A DNA stretch of 64,000 nucleotides from Nitrospirota bacterium (GTDB lineage: Bacteria > Nitrospirota > Nitrospiria > Nitrospirales > Nitrospiraceae), in NCBI GenBank assembly GCA_013388555.1, contig JACAFD010000068.1, positions 1-64,000 of the forward strand. Direction: 5' to 3'. Under the pieces are notes generated by a model. It had not been told where the DNA came from. It saw only the letters and a list, made by a program, of their open reading frames with translations, and ran no database searches. Shown here piece by piece: positions 35,399-44,207 of this stretch (its first letter is position 1; each line of letters starts with the position of its first letter). The translations under genes and the position numbers were made by a program.

Positions 35399-36882
35399 GT
35401 CTCTACGGCACTGACCTCTTGGCCTTGCTTCCCGAACTCATCATCGTCTCCACGGCCTGTCTCGTCATCGCGCTGGACCCCATCACTCCCGCTTCCAGAC
35501 GCGATCTCCTGGCTTGGCTGAGTGTCGGCGCCCTTGCCCTTTGTCTTGGGCTGACAGGCTTGCAGATCAGCGGGGAGAATGTTCGGGTGTCCGCCTTTAG
35601 TGATCTGGTGGCGATCGATGCCTATGCCAGGTTCTGGAAGGTTCTCCTCTACGGTGTGACCGGCATAACGATCGTACTGTCCCTGCCCTATCTGAAAGCC
35701 GAGCGCATCCACCTCGGCGAATACTATGGGTTCATCCTCCTCGCCCTCTCCGGCATGCTGGTCATGGTCTCCGCAGTCGACTTGCTCACGATTTACCTTG
35801 GCACCGAGCTCATGTCCATCTCGCTCTACGTCATGGCAGGTCTCAACCGGTCGAAGCCCCGCTCGCTGGAGGCCTCGGCCAAATATTTCGTCCTGGGCGC
35901 CTTTTCTTCGGGAATTCTGTTGTACGGCATCTCGTTGCTCTACGGTCTGGCCGGCAGCACCAAGCTGGCATTGATCGCGGGCGCCATCGGGACTCGCGGG
36001 ACGGATGATCCCCTTGTGCTGATCGCGACGATTCTGATTGCGGTCGGCTTCGGGTTCAAGCTCGCTGCGGTGCCGTTCCATATGTGGACGCCCGATGTCT
36101 ATGAGGGCGCCCCGACCTCGGTCACTGCGTTCATGGCGGTGGCGGCAAAGGCCGCCAGTTTTGCCGCGTTTATCCGTGTTTTCGTCGAAGGGCTCGGCGG
36201 ACTCAAGGCGGATTGGTCGATCATGTTTCTGCTGATCTCCATCGTTACTCTGCTGTTGGGCAATGTCGTCGCCATCGTGCAAACCAATATCAAGCGAATG
36301 CTGGCCTATTCCAGCATTGTGCACGCAGGTTATGCGTTGATCGGCTTTGTCGCTGCAGGCCGTGGGGACAGTCTGTCCGGTGGAGCGCCGGGTCTTGCAA
36401 GCGTCATGATGTATCTCGCTATCTATTCGTTCATGACGCTCGGCGCCTTCGCCGTCATCGGCATGCTCAGGAAAGGCGGGGTCGAGGGAGAAGAAATCGA
36501 GGATTTCACAGGCCTTGCAAAGCGTCAACCGGTCGCAGCGTTCTTCATGCTGATCTTCATGGCTTCGCTTGCCGGCATTCCGCCGACCGCGGGCTTTATC
36601 GCCAAATTCTATGTGTTCATGGCGGCAGTCGATGCAGGAATGGCCTGGCTCGCCGCACTCGCCCTGATTTTTGCCGCCGTATCGGCGTACTACTACATGC
36701 GAGTGGTAATGGTGATGTACATGCGCGATCCCAACCCTTCCTCAATCGCGCCGCCACGCCTCGCAACCTCTCCGGCCCTGTCATTCGTGTTGGCCTGCGC
36801 TGTTGCCGGCGTGATCCTATTCGGCCTCTTTCCCAACCCTCTCGTCAGCTTCGCGCTCCAGTCCGTCCTGACTCTCAAGTGA
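35395..36882 (+). CDS. nuoN: NADH-quinone oxidoreductase subunit N
   Basis: 495 aa, third antiporter-like subunit. AVDLLTIYLGTELMSISLYVMAGLNRSKPRSLEASAKYFVLGAFSSGILLYG and FKLAAVPFHMWTPDVYEGAPTSVTAFMAVAAKAASFAAF are diagnostic. Last nuo gene; no clear terminator follows. Confidence 0.98.
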   Translation: MSLYGTDLLALLPELIIVSTACLVIALDPITPASRRDLLAWLSVGALALCLGLTGLQISGENVRVSAFSDLVAIDAYARFWKVLLYGVTGITIVLSLPYLKAERIHLGEYYGFILLALSGMLVMVSAVDLLTIYLGTELMSISLYVMAGLNRSKPRSLEASAKYFVLGAFSSGILLYGISLLYGLAGSTKLALIAGAIGTRGTDDPLVLIATILIAVGFGFKLAAVPFHMWTPDVYEGAPTSVTAFMAVAAKAASFAAFIRVFVEGLGGLKADWSIMFLLISIVTLLLGNVVAIVQTNIKRMLAYSSIVHAGYALIGFVAAGRGDSLSGGAPGLASVMMYLAIYSFMTLGAFAVIGMLRKGGVEGEEIEDFTGLAKRQPVAAFFMLIFMASLAGIPPTAGFIAKFYVFMAAVDAGMAWLAALALIFAAVSAYYYMRVVMVMYMRDPNPSSIAPPRLATSPALSFVLACAVAGVILFGLFPNPLVSFALQSVLTLK

Positions 36883-36968
36883 TCCTCTCGTCCAGGAAGA
36901 TTCTGAACAGGTGCAGGAGGAGGCGACTCGTGCTACGTTGGTAGCACACCCGTCGCCCATCGTGCCCT

Positions 36969-37853
36969 ATGCAGCCCTTTCGTTTTTTGCGAGACCTCGT
37001 ACGATCGTTTCTGCGCCATGGGTGCGCCAGCCTGGCTGCATCGCTTGCCTTTTTCTCGTTGCTTTCCCTCTTCCCGCTTGCCTTTCTTTTGCTCTATGGC
37101 CTGAGTTTCGTGGTGAGTCAGGAAGTCATCGGAACGCAGGTACTCCCTAATTTTTTGGAGGGTTTCCTCCCGTCAATGGGAGAACTTATCGGGAAGGAAC
37201 TGCACCGGGTGAGCGGGCTGGACACCGTCAGATGGGCTGTGTTTCTGACGTTCGTCTGGTTCGGCACGCTGGTATTCTATGAACTCGACTATGCGTTGAA
37301 TGTCGTATTCGAGAGCGCTTGGCGCCGACATCCACTCATATCGACCGGCATCGCCGTTGCCTCACTCGCCGTGACAGAATTCGCGATGCTGCTCTCCTAC
37401 GGCGCGACCCACATCGTGAATATCCTGACGGGGTATGTTCCGACTCTCTGGGGCCTCGATCTCCTGGCCCTTGCAGCGCACGACCTGTTTCTCACCTATA
37501 CCCTCCCGTTTTCGCTGGCCTTTCTCGCGGTCACGGGGCTCTATCGATTCGTCCCACGGCGCCGGCCGCATTGGCGTGAGGCGATGATCGGGGCTCTTAC
37601 GTTCAGTCTTCTCTGGGTCGCAGCCAAACTCTTATTCGTGACCTATAGCACCTACGCGAGCGTGTACGCGCACCTCTACGGATCCCTCTTGGAAGTCATT
37701 CTGTTGCTCTTATGGGTCTACTACTCCGCGGCCCTCTTGCTGCTAGGCGCCGAAGTTGCTCACCATCTCCAACAACAGGAACAGGTGTTGTCCGCGACGG
37801 CCACGAGAGCCGGTCTGTCAAACCCGCCGCCATCGGATGGCCCGCCGGTATAG
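36969..37853 (+). CDS. YihY/BrkB-family inner membrane protein
   Basis: 294 aa, about six transmembrane helices. Family hallmarks: ASLAASLAFFSLLSLFPLAFLLL near the N-terminus, ELDYALNVVFESAWRRHP, LYRFVPRRRPHWREAMIGALTFSLLWVAAKLLF and SVYAHLYGSLLEVILLLLWVYYSAALLLLGAEV. Function in bacteria unsettled. It lies 86 bp after nuoN in the same direction and may be read through from nuo. Confidence 0.85.
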   Translation: MQPFRFLRDLVRSFLRHGCASLAASLAFFSLLSLFPLAFLLLYGLSFVVSQEVIGTQVLPNFLEGFLPSMGELIGKELHRVSGLDTVRWAVFLTFVWFGTLVFYELDYALNVVFESAWRRHPLISTGIAVASLAVTEFAMLLSYGATHIVNILTGYVPTLWGLDLLALAAHDLFLTYTLPFSLAFLAVTGLYRFVPRRRPHWREAMIGALTFSLLWVAAKLLFVTYSTYASVYAHLYGSLLEVILLLLWVYYSAALLLLGAEVAHHLQQQEQVLSATATRAGLSNPPPSDGPPV

Positions 37854-37866
37854 GAAGCCCGTTATT

Positions 37867-37947
37867 TAGTTTGTTTGGTCTATTTCGTTCATTTGGTTGA
37901 ACGGAACTAACCGGATGAACCAAATCAACCAGATAAACCACAAACCA
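37867..37947. repeat. Word hairpin family D (9-base words)
   Basis: Left arm TTAGTTTGT TTGGTCTAT TTCGTTCAT TTGGTTGAA; right arm CCGGATGAA CCAAATCAA CCAGATAAA CCACAAACC. Period 9 in both arms, complementary. It lies after the YihY-like gene and could end that transcript. Confidence 0.8.
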
Positions 37948-38034
37948 ATTCAGACTGTCAGCTTCCGGACTTTTGCTGGCGGGGATATCCCTTCACAGCT
38001 AGAATATCTACCGGCGTAAGAAGGGGATCGTCTC

Positions 38035-39402
38035 ATGCTCGACTTGCTCGGGGAATTCGGCAAAGACATGTTCATGCTCGGCGGCACCGTGGTGGGCTTC
38101 CTGGCAGCCTTGCTGTCTGTCCTGGAAAAGCTGTTGGATTTCCGGAGCCGGATGACATCGAAGAAGGAACGAAAGTCGCCTTCCGTTCCAGAACGTCCGG
38201 CCGCTGATTCATCTCTTTCGATCGACTTCTTTTCGACGAAGCCCTTTCGTGGTATCTCCTATCTCCTCCTGTACGAAACCAGTGTCATCATCGCAGCAGG
38301 CCTGATCCTCAACTATATCGGGCTCACACTGAGTCGCCATCTCGAGAGCATTCTGTTCCTCGACATGACGGGAACAGCGTTGGTCGCCTTCCTCCTGGGG
38401 CCCTGGTGGGGAGCCATCGCCGCCCTCCTCTCGAATTCCGTCGTGAACTGGTTGTTGTACCCGGAAACCGGAGCGGACGTGGTGATTTTTCCCTGGTCGC
38501 TGGTGAGTATGGTCGGCGCCTGTTATTGGGGTTGGATGGCCAGGCAAGCGGGGTTTCAAAAGTATCTCAGGACAGGACGCAGTTCCGCCCTGTCCCATGC
38601 CTGGTTCCTCTATATTTTCGGAGTCGGCAGCGCACTTGTCATGAGTCTTCCTGGAACCTTCGTCCAATCAGCACTGCATGAACAATCAGCCTTTGCCTTG
38701 AATCCCGACGTAGCCGAATCGATGAGCCAGCGTGTGCTGCAATGGGAACAAGCGATGCGGCTCTACCTCGAATCCCTCTTCGGAATCACCTGGGGCGAAA
38801 GTCTCAGTTGGTGGATCGTCAATTGGTTCCAGAACTGGATCCGCTACATTCCCGACAAGACCATGAGTGCCGCCATTGCCCTGGTGGTCCTCAAATATGG
38901 TTATCCCCTATTTGAGCGGGAGCTGATCCAGGGCGGACCGGAAGGGGAACGTCCAAACGATGAGCGCATCCTGCCCCTGGTATTGGGGTTACTCTATGCT
39001 CTACCCTTCGCCGCGTTACTCAGCGGCGAAACTTACGGAGGTGCGGCCTATTGGCCTCTGTGGGCTCTGCCTTGGCTGTTGATTCTGGGTGGGTATGTCT
39101 ATCTGCGGCATTGGGGGACAGGTGAGGCCGCTCTGCAGGCAGCCAGACTTCAACGAGCTGAGCGTTACGCCCGTGCACTGAAACAGATTGGGCGGGAAGC
39201 CTCCCATGAGTTCTGCAAACGGTTGACCTTCATGACGCTGATCGTCAGCCTGCTCTTTGCTCTCTGCCTCCCCATTCTCTTGACAGACTTTTACCGCGCC
39301 ACCTTCAAGTTCTTCTGCGTCGTCTACGGATTCCTGCTCGTGGTTCATCTCGTGCGTATTGCCATCGCGCAAAACATTTCCATTGCCCGATCCGACAACT
39401 AA
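38035..39402 (+). CDS. Multi-spanning membrane protein, ECF-transporter S-component-like
   Basis: 455 aa with about ten hydrophobic segments. MTGTALVAFLLGPWWGAIAALLSNSVVNWLLYPE resembles the substrate-binding S components of ECF transporters and related small-molecule sensors. The N-terminal 70 residues form one transmembrane segment plus a basic linker (RMTSKKERK); the C-terminal third adds further TM helices and a Trp-rich stretch. No ATPase partner is adjacent. I do not recognise a specific substrate. Confidence 0.5.
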   Translation: MLDLLGEFGKDMFMLGGTVVGFLAALLSVLEKLLDFRSRMTSKKERKSPSVPERPAADSSLSIDFFSTKPFRGISYLLLYETSVIIAAGLILNYIGLTLSRHLESILFLDMTGTALVAFLLGPWWGAIAALLSNSVVNWLLYPETGADVVIFPWSLVSMVGACYWGWMARQAGFQKYLRTGRSSALSHAWFLYIFGVGSALVMSLPGTFVQSALHEQSAFALNPDVAESMSQRVLQWEQAMRLYLESLFGITWGESLSWWIVNWFQNWIRYIPDKTMSAAIALVVLKYGYPLFERELIQGGPEGERPNDERILPLVLGLLYALPFAALLSGETYGGAAYWPLWALPWLLILGGYVYLRHWGTGEAALQAARLQRAERYARALKQIGREASHEFCKRLTFMTLIVSLLFALCLPILLTDFYRATFKFFCVVYGFLLVVHLVRIAIAQNISIARSDN

Positions 39403-39406
39403 AAAC

Positions 39407-39520
39407 GTCACTCGTCAATGGTCAACGGTTAAATGGTGAGCCAGTAAATGGCTTTTCGTCTTTCCCCCCTGTCCAATGACTATTGACCAATGACCATCTT
39501 TATACGGTTGACGAATGACG
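39407..39520. repeat. Word hairpin family A between convergent genes
   Basis: Left arm GTCACTC GTCAATG GTCAACG GTTAAATGG; right arm TGACTAT TGACCAA TGACCAT and then TTGACGAATGACG. It lies between the converging membrane protein and site-2 protease genes, and may act as a bidirectional 3' structure. Confidence 0.85.
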
Positions 39521-39538
39521 CTTGGCGGCAAACATGTT

Positions 39539-40699
39539 TTAGCGGCTGGGGGAACCGTGCAGCTGCAGAACATTTGCGATGGCTGATCGGGTGATGAGCC
39601 CTACGATCTGTTCGTGCTCCATCACCACGAGGCGATCCGAACCATTCTGGATCATCCGTTCCATCGCCTGAATGGCCGACCAGTCCGGAGGGATACAGTA
39701 CGCTTGTGAGACCGGATGCATGATCTCGCTTATGCGTCGCCAGGGCCAGAGTGCTACGGGAAGTGCTTGCACGTCTCGCACTGTGACCATACCGAGAAGT
39801 TGCCCCCCTTCGCATACGGGAAATCCGCTGAATCCATGCGGGACAAAGAATTGATCGACCGCATCCTGCACCGTCGTATCCGGCCGCAGGGTCACGACGC
39901 GATGGACCATGACCTGGCGTACCGTCACCGATGTCAACGACGTCCGCTGGGCTGCCTGTCGTCTGCTTGACAGGGCTGCCGAAAAGAGGAATATACCGAT
40001 GAAGACGAGCCAGCCTCCATTCGTCGCGATGGACTGTCCTAGGGCACCGGACCAGGTTCCCACCATCAAGACCGCGCCGATCAACCCAAGAACCACACCG
40101 AACCCTATTCCGGCGAGCGATGCCTGACTTGTCGCTCGATTGAAATCCTTGTTTAAGGCCCACAGTCCAGCCCGTAAGACACGTCCGCCGTCTAACGGAA
40201 ACCCCGGGATCAGATTGAACAGTCCCAGCTGTACATTCACCATGCCGAGCAAACCCCCGAGAACGACAAGTCCCTGAAATCCTGATCGTGCAAACAAGGA
40301 ATCCACCGCCATGACTCCACCGAGACAAATAGCTCCCAAGATGAAACTCACAACCGGTCCCGCGATTGCGATCAAAAATTCGGCCCGCGGACTGGGCGGT
40401 TCCTTTCCCATATGCGCCATCCCTCCGAAAATGAACAGGGTAATCTGCTTGATAGGAATCTTGTAGCGCAGCGCCACATAGGAATGTCCCAATTCATGGA
40501 GCAGGACGGAGAGGAACAGCAACAGGGCGGCTATGCCACCCATGCCCCAATAGCGTGGAACCGAAAGACCGGGCAACATCTCCGGTAAATAGCCTGATGC
40601 CAAAGACGAAGCCACCAAGAAGAACACGACAAACCAGGAAGCATGGACGTAAATCGGGATGCCGAGTGCGCGGCCGATTTTCCAGTGAGGCAAAGCCAT
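39539..40699 (-). CDS. Site-2 protease family membrane zinc metalloprotease with CBS domains
   Basis: 386 aa from ATG 40699; the frame extends upstream only into repeat sequence. M50 core: VLLHELGHSYVALRY (HExxH variant HELGH) and LFNLIPGFPLDGGRVLRAGLWA (LDG motif), within about five TM helices; then two CBS modules at about 245-386 (VRQVMVHRVVTLRPDTTVQDA, SEIMHP). Family members cleave membrane-anchored factors such as anti-sigma factors; CBS domains may sense nucleotides. It could be relevant to the membrane-anchored regulator at 3257, but there is no direct evidence. Confidence 0.9.
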   Translation of the reverse strand: MALPHWKIGRALGIPIYVHASWFVVFFLVASSLASGYLPEMLPGLSVPRYWGMGGIAALLLFLSVLLHELGHSYVALRYKIPIKQITLFIFGGMAHMGKEPPSPRAEFLIAIAGPVVSFILGAICLGGVMAVDSLFARSGFQGLVVLGGLLGMVNVQLGLFNLIPGFPLDGGRVLRAGLWALNKDFNRATSQASLAGIGFGVVLGLIGAVLMVGTWSGALGQSIATNGGWLVFIGIFLFSAALSSRRQAAQRTSLTSVTVRQVMVHRVVTLRPDTTVQDAVDQFFVPHGFSGFPVCEGGQLLGMVTVRDVQALPVALWPWRRISEIMHPVSQAYCIPPDWSAIQAMERMIQNGSDRLVVMEHEQIVGLITRSAIANVLQLHGSPSR

Positions 40700-40737
40700 G
40701 GGTTCACCGTAACAGTGCGTGAATTGGAGCGTCAATG

Positions 40738-40982
40738 GCAGGCTGTTGAAAAAGTCCGCCAGCGTTAGAGGAAGGTTAAGGTTGAGGCTAAGGTTGAGCA
40801 AACAAGAACCTGTTCGACACTTAACCTTAACCTCGACCTAAGCCTGCTTCATTCGCTGCGGCCTTGCATGGGACAAGGCGCGTTTATGAGCGAAGAAGCT
40901 GTCTTGGCAGACTCAGGGCGGGCGGGTGAAGTAGCCGCCGGGGTTGGGCGGGTGAGAAGTCTGGCCATTTTGAGCAGCATGC
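40738..40982. repeat. Interspersed repeat R1, copy 2, with a nested word hairpin
   Basis: Left arm GCAGGCTGTTGAAAAAGTCC; right arm CTGGCCATTTTGAGCAGCAT ending at 40982; internal block TTCATTCGCTGCGGCCTTGC matches the complement of copy 1. A family E word hairpin has been inserted after the left arm. The deacetylase gene begins 22 bp after the element. Confidence 0.7.
40771..40845. repeat. Word hairpin family E (6-base words)
   Basis: Left arm AAGGTT AAGGTT GAGGCT AAGGTT GAG; right arm CTTAAC CTTAAC CTCGAC CTAAGC. Period 6 in both arms, complementary. Nested in repeat R1. Confidence 0.75.
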
Positions 40983-41004
40983 GGGATCAGGTATACTTGC
41001 GACC

Positions 41005-41715
41005 ATGCTGAGTTACTTCCCACACATGCTGTGCCTTATCCTCGCAGTGCTGCTTGCCCCAGTGATGCCTTCTGTTACGCAGGCCCAGGTAATCAAGTCC
41101 GGCCCGCCTTCATGTCCCGGAGTTGCCTTGACGTTCGACCTTTGCCCGGTGCGAAACGGAGCGGGCTACGATCAGGCATTGATCGACTATTTGATTGAAC
41201 AAAAGATCCCGGCCACCTTCTTTATGTCCGGGAAATGGATGACGAAACACGATCGGCAGGTACGGGCTCTGCTCGAGATTCCGTTTTTTGAAGTCGGCAC
41301 CCATGGGGATGTCCACGCCCATATGCCCCTCCATTCAGCGGACGAGCAGAAACAGGAAATGCTCGGGCCGGTTCGTCTCCTTAAATCACAATATGGTCAT
41401 GAGGCGATGTTGTTTCGCCCTCCCTATGGAGAGTTCGATGACGTCACCGTCAACGTGGCCCGTGCTCTCGGCCTCCAATTCATTCTCTGGAATGTCGTAT
41501 CCGGCGATCCCGATCCGACGATTACGGCGCTTCAAATCGAAGCCCATTTGAAGCGGGCGGTCAAGAGGGGCAGCGTGATTGTGATGCATGCCAACGGGAA
41601 GGGCAGACATACACATGAAGTTGTGCAAGACCTGCATCAGCACCTTTTGCCTCAGCGGAACCTCACTGCCATGACCGTGAGCGATCTCCTAGCCTGTCGT
41701 CAGGCAGCTCCATGA
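41005..41715 (+). CDS. Polysaccharide deacetylase (NodB-homology) family, exported
   Basis: 236 aa. Signal peptide (1-28), then the NodB domain: motif 1 is ALTFDLCP (TFDLC variant of TFDDGP, keeping the first Asp), motif 2 EVGTHGDVHAHMPL (HxxxH), motif 3 LFRPPYGEFDD and a late VIVMHANGKGRHT (conserved His). Metal-dependent de-N-acetylation of cell-wall or exported polysaccharide is expected. Its stop overlaps the start of the GNAT gene (ATGA). Confidence 0.85.
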   Translation: MLSYFPHMLCLILAVLLAPVMPSVTQAQVIKSGPPSCPGVALTFDLCPVRNGAGYDQALIDYLIEQKIPATFFMSGKWMTKHDRQVRALLEIPFFEVGTHGDVHAHMPLHSADEQKQEMLGPVRLLKSQYGHEAMLFRPPYGEFDDVTVNVARALGLQFILWNVVSGDPDPTITALQIEAHLKRAVKRGSVIVMHANGKGRHTHEVVQDLHQHLLPQRNLTAMTVSDLLACRQAAP

Positions 41716-42191
41716 CCGATTCGATCGTTCGACCCATGACGGCTGAGGATCGGTCAGAGGTCATTGAGTTGCTCGCTTTTTCCGATCCTTGGAAACGGCT
41801 GGGCTATCAGGCCAACGACTGGAACAGTTATTTTGTTCCCCTTCCACCAGGACGTGACAGTTATGTTGTGGAGCAGAATGGCAGAGTCGCCGGCATCGCG
41901 GTCGTTCGCCGGAACTTCTTGCTCGGCGATTATGTGGAACTTCTTGGCGTGGCTGACCGGGCAAGAGGCAAGGGGCTGGGGGGGCTGTTGCTCGCTCACG
42001 TCGAAGCATCGGTCTTCTCCCGGGCAAAGAACCTGTTTGCCTGCGTATCGGATTTCAACGATCAGGCCCGGCACTTTTACAAGAAACAGGGCTACCGGGA
42101 GATCGGTCCCATGCCGAACTTTCTGATCCCGGGCAGCGCTGAAATCCTGCTGCGAAAGACGGCGGGACCGGCAAGGGAGAAGAGTCAATAG
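41712..42191 (+). CDS. GNAT-family N-acetyltransferase
   Basis: 159 aa. Acetyl-CoA loop ELLGVADRARGKGLGGLLLAHVE (RGKGLGG), then VSDFNDQARHFYKKQGYREIG (motif B). Substrate unknown. Translationally coupled to the deacetylase gene. The last codons (KSQ, stop: AGT CAA TAG) belong to the first word of the following repeat, exactly as in the gene ending at 44207. Confidence 0.88.
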   Translation: MTDSIVRPMTAEDRSEVIELLAFSDPWKRLGYQANDWNSYFVPLPPGRDSYVVEQNGRVAGIAVVRRNFLLGDYVELLGVADRARGKGLGGLLLAHVEASVFSRAKNLFACVSDFNDQARHFYKKQGYREIGPMPNFLIPGSAEILLRKTAGPAREKSQ

Positions 42192-42274
42192 TCATTGGTC
42201 ACTCGTCAATGGTACCGACACACCTGTTAACCATTTGCTTGTTGCCAATGACACACGACTATTGACCAATGACG
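42184..42274. repeat. Word hairpin family A, GNAT-glyoxalase junction
   Basis: Left arm GTCAATA GTCATTG GTCACTC GTCAATG; right arm TGACACACGAC, TATTGACCAA TGACGG. Contains the stop codon of the GNAT gene. Confidence 0.85.
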
Positions 42275-42281
42275 GAGTCCT

Positions 42282-42680
42282 ATGAAAGTTAAGAAATTCC
42301 TCCACACCCGCATGAGGGTCAGCGACATGGAACAGACGATTTCCTTCTACACCAGTATCCTTGGATTGGAGGTGCTGGAACGGAAGGTCTCGCCGCGTGG
42401 CTCGCAGCTGGCTTTTTTGAAAGTGCCCAACAGCGAGGAGCTGATTGAACTGACCAGTTTCCCTCCGAGCGGACCGGTCAACGTACAAGAAGACCTCGTC
42501 CATCTCGCATTTCAAGTGGACAGCCTCGATGACACCATCGCCTCGCTCAACGCGCAGGGAGTCAAAGTCACAGACGGACCCACACAATCCTCCTCCGGCA
42601 GCCGGTTTATTTTCATCGATGCTCCGGACGGGTATGAAATCGAACTCATCGAACGACCGTCTGGCGTGAAGATCGTCTAG
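42282..42680 (+). CDS. gloA: Glyoxalase I-like VOC-family protein
   Basis: 132 aa. VOC pattern HTRMRVSDMEQTISFYTSILGLEVLERK, a metal-ligand Glu in EELIELTSF, His in DLVHLAFQVDSLDD, and FIDAPDGYEIELIERP (last Glu). Layout fits lactoylglutathione lyase (methylglyoxal detoxification), although other VOC enzymes look similar. Confidence 0.8.
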   Translation: MKVKKFLHTRMRVSDMEQTISFYTSILGLEVLERKVSPRGSQLAFLKVPNSEELIELTSFPPSGPVNVQEDLVHLAFQVDSLDDTIASLNAQGVKVTDGPTQSSSGSRFIFIDAPDGYEIELIERPSGVKIV

Positions 42681-42685
42681 CCAAA

Positions 42686-42820
42686 GTCATCCGTCAACGG
42701 TCATTGGTCAATGGTGAGCCAGGAAAAGCTCTCCGTGGCTTCCATTTTCTTGAATGACTATTGACCACTGACCAGTGACCACGTAATGTTCTGACCGCTT
42801 CACGCTTCACGAACGACGGA
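42686..42820. repeat. Word hairpin family A plus a family B arm, glyoxalase-dapF junction
   Basis: Family A at 42686-42780: GTCATCC GTCAACG GTCATTG GTCAATG, then TGACTAT TGACCAC TGACCAG TGACC. A one-sided family B run follows at 42796-42820 (CGCTTCA CGCTTCA CGAACGA CGG). Two families lie side by side. Confidence 0.85.
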
Positions 42821-42839
42821 ATACGATAGGAGACCGATA

Positions 42840-43709
42840 ATGAAGAACGGGTTTTTTCGTGGGCATGGGCTGGGCAATGACTATGTGGTGATGGACCCCA
42901 AAGAGCTGTCCTTCCCGCTCACTGCATCAAGGGTCACATCCATCTGTAATCGAAACTGGGGCCTTGGAAGTGATGGAATTCTTGCGCTGGTCCCGTCAAA
43001 GAAAGCGGACTTTGGCCTGCGCATTTTCAACCCTGACGGGAGTGAGGCGGAAAAGTCCGGCAACGGCCTGCGCATCTTTGCCCGCTATCTCCACGCCACC
43101 GGCAAAACGAAACAAAAACATTTCACCGTCGAGACAAAAGGCGGGCTGGTCACGATTGCCCTGCATCTGGACCGGCATGGAGATGCGAGTGCCGTCACGG
43201 TCGAAATGGGCCAGGCTACGTTTCAGCCGGCTGCACTGCCCTGCACCCTCACGGTCAAGGAACTGATCGAGCAGCCCATCAATGCCGCAGGCCAATCCAT
43301 GGCCTTCACCGGCGTCAGTGTCGGTAATCCCCACTGCGTTGTTTTCAAACCGTCCGGACAGTCCTGGTTGAGAGAAGATCTCTTGAAACTAGGACCGGCA
43401 TTGGAGAATCACCCTATCTTTCCGAAGCGAACGAATGTCCAACTCGCCGTCCCGACCGGTCCCCACGAGCTCTTTATCCTGATCTGGGAACGAGGGGCCG
43501 GAGAAACCCAGGCCTCCGGCTCATCCTCCTGCGCTGCCGCAAGTGCGGCTGTCCGGCTCGGACTGGTGAAAAGCCCTGTTAGGGTTACAATGCCAGGGGG
43601 GCAACTCAACATCGAGGTTGCCCAGGACTTCAGCCTCACGATGAAGGGTCCGGTTGCGGAAGTCGCCAGGGGAACCCTTAGTCCGTCGTTTGTGCGAAGC
43701 TTGCGCTGA
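42840..43709 (+). CDS. dapF: Diaminopimelate epimerase homologue with both catalytic Cys replaced by Ser
   Basis: 289 aa, whole-length DapF: GHGLGNDYVVMD, FNPDGSEAEKSGNGLRIFARYL, VGNPHCVVF, ERGAGETQASGSSSCAAASAAVRLG, MPGGQLNIEV. DapF interconverts LL- and meso-diaminopimelate using two Cys, in MCGNG and ACGSG. Here both are Ser (codons TCC in EKSGNG and in QASGS). The fold and substrate-binding residues are otherwise intact, so either a Ser-based or different racemase, or an inactive homologue. GGAGACCGATA precedes the ATG. Whether a second dapF exists cannot be seen. Confidence 0.8.
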   Translation: MKNGFFRGHGLGNDYVVMDPKELSFPLTASRVTSICNRNWGLGSDGILALVPSKKADFGLRIFNPDGSEAEKSGNGLRIFARYLHATGKTKQKHFTVETKGGLVTIALHLDRHGDASAVTVEMGQATFQPAALPCTLTVKELIEQPINAAGQSMAFTGVSVGNPHCVVFKPSGQSWLREDLLKLGPALENHPIFPKRTNVQLAVPTGPHELFILIWERGAGETQASGSSSCAAASAAVRLGLVKSPVRVTMPGGQLNIEVAQDFSLTMKGPVAEVARGTLSPSFVRSLR

Positions 43710-43712
43710 ACA

Positions 43713-43803
43713 GTCATTGGTCATCAGTCACCGGTGAAGAAATGTCAACGGTCATGGGTCAATAGTTAATGGTGAAGAGACGTAAATGGTCATAGATCAA
43801 TGG
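43713..43803. repeat. Word repeat family A, one orientation only, dapF-four-helix gene junction
   Basis: Two runs, GTCATTG GTCATCA GTCACCG GTGAAGA and GTCAACG GTCATGG GTCAATA GTTAATG, ending at the ATG of the next gene (43800). No complementary arm in this junction. Confidence 0.8.
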
Positions 43804-44207
43804 TAGGAGATAGAAAAAGAACAGGTACTGTCAGAACGTTTCAGGACTTGGAGGTATGGCAAGTCGGTAGAGATGTCCACGTGCGACTGTACATCGTCGC
43901 AACCCGACTTCCAGATCGCGAGAGATATAATCTTTCGGCTCAGATCAGAAGGGCGTCCGTTTCGTTGACTGCAAACATCGCAGAGGGATATGGACGGTTC
44001 CACTTCAAGGAGAATATTCAGTTTTGTCGTATCCCCAGAGGCTCAGCTTATGAGTTGATCGACCATCTGATCTCATGCCAGGATGAACGTTATCTAGCAA
44101 AGGAAGAAGTCGAAGCCCTACACCGTGAACTGTTGACGTTTGTGCGTCTCCTCAACGGATACATTCGCAGCATCGGCGCCTCTAAGCGAACAGACGATAG
44201 TCAATAG
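43800..44207 (+). CDS. Four-helix bundle protein (IVS / 23S rRNA-intervening-sequence protein family)
   Basis: 135 aa. Family pattern TFQDLEVWQVGRDVHVRLYIVATRLPDRERYNLSAQIRRASVSLTANIAEGYGR, then FKENIQFCRIPRGSAYELIDHLI. These small helical proteins were first found inside 23S rRNA intervening sequences but mostly occur, as here, as free genes of unknown function. Both the start ATG and the stop (AGT CAA TAG) lie in flanking family A words, so the whole gene is embedded between two word elements, possibly as a unit of insertion. Confidence 0.8.
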   Translation: MVGDRKRTGTVRTFQDLEVWQVGRDVHVRLYIVATRLPDRERYNLSAQIRRASVSLTANIAEGYGRFHFKENIQFCRIPRGSAYELIDHLISCQDERYLAKEEVEALHRELLTFVRLLNGYIRSIGASKRTDDSQ

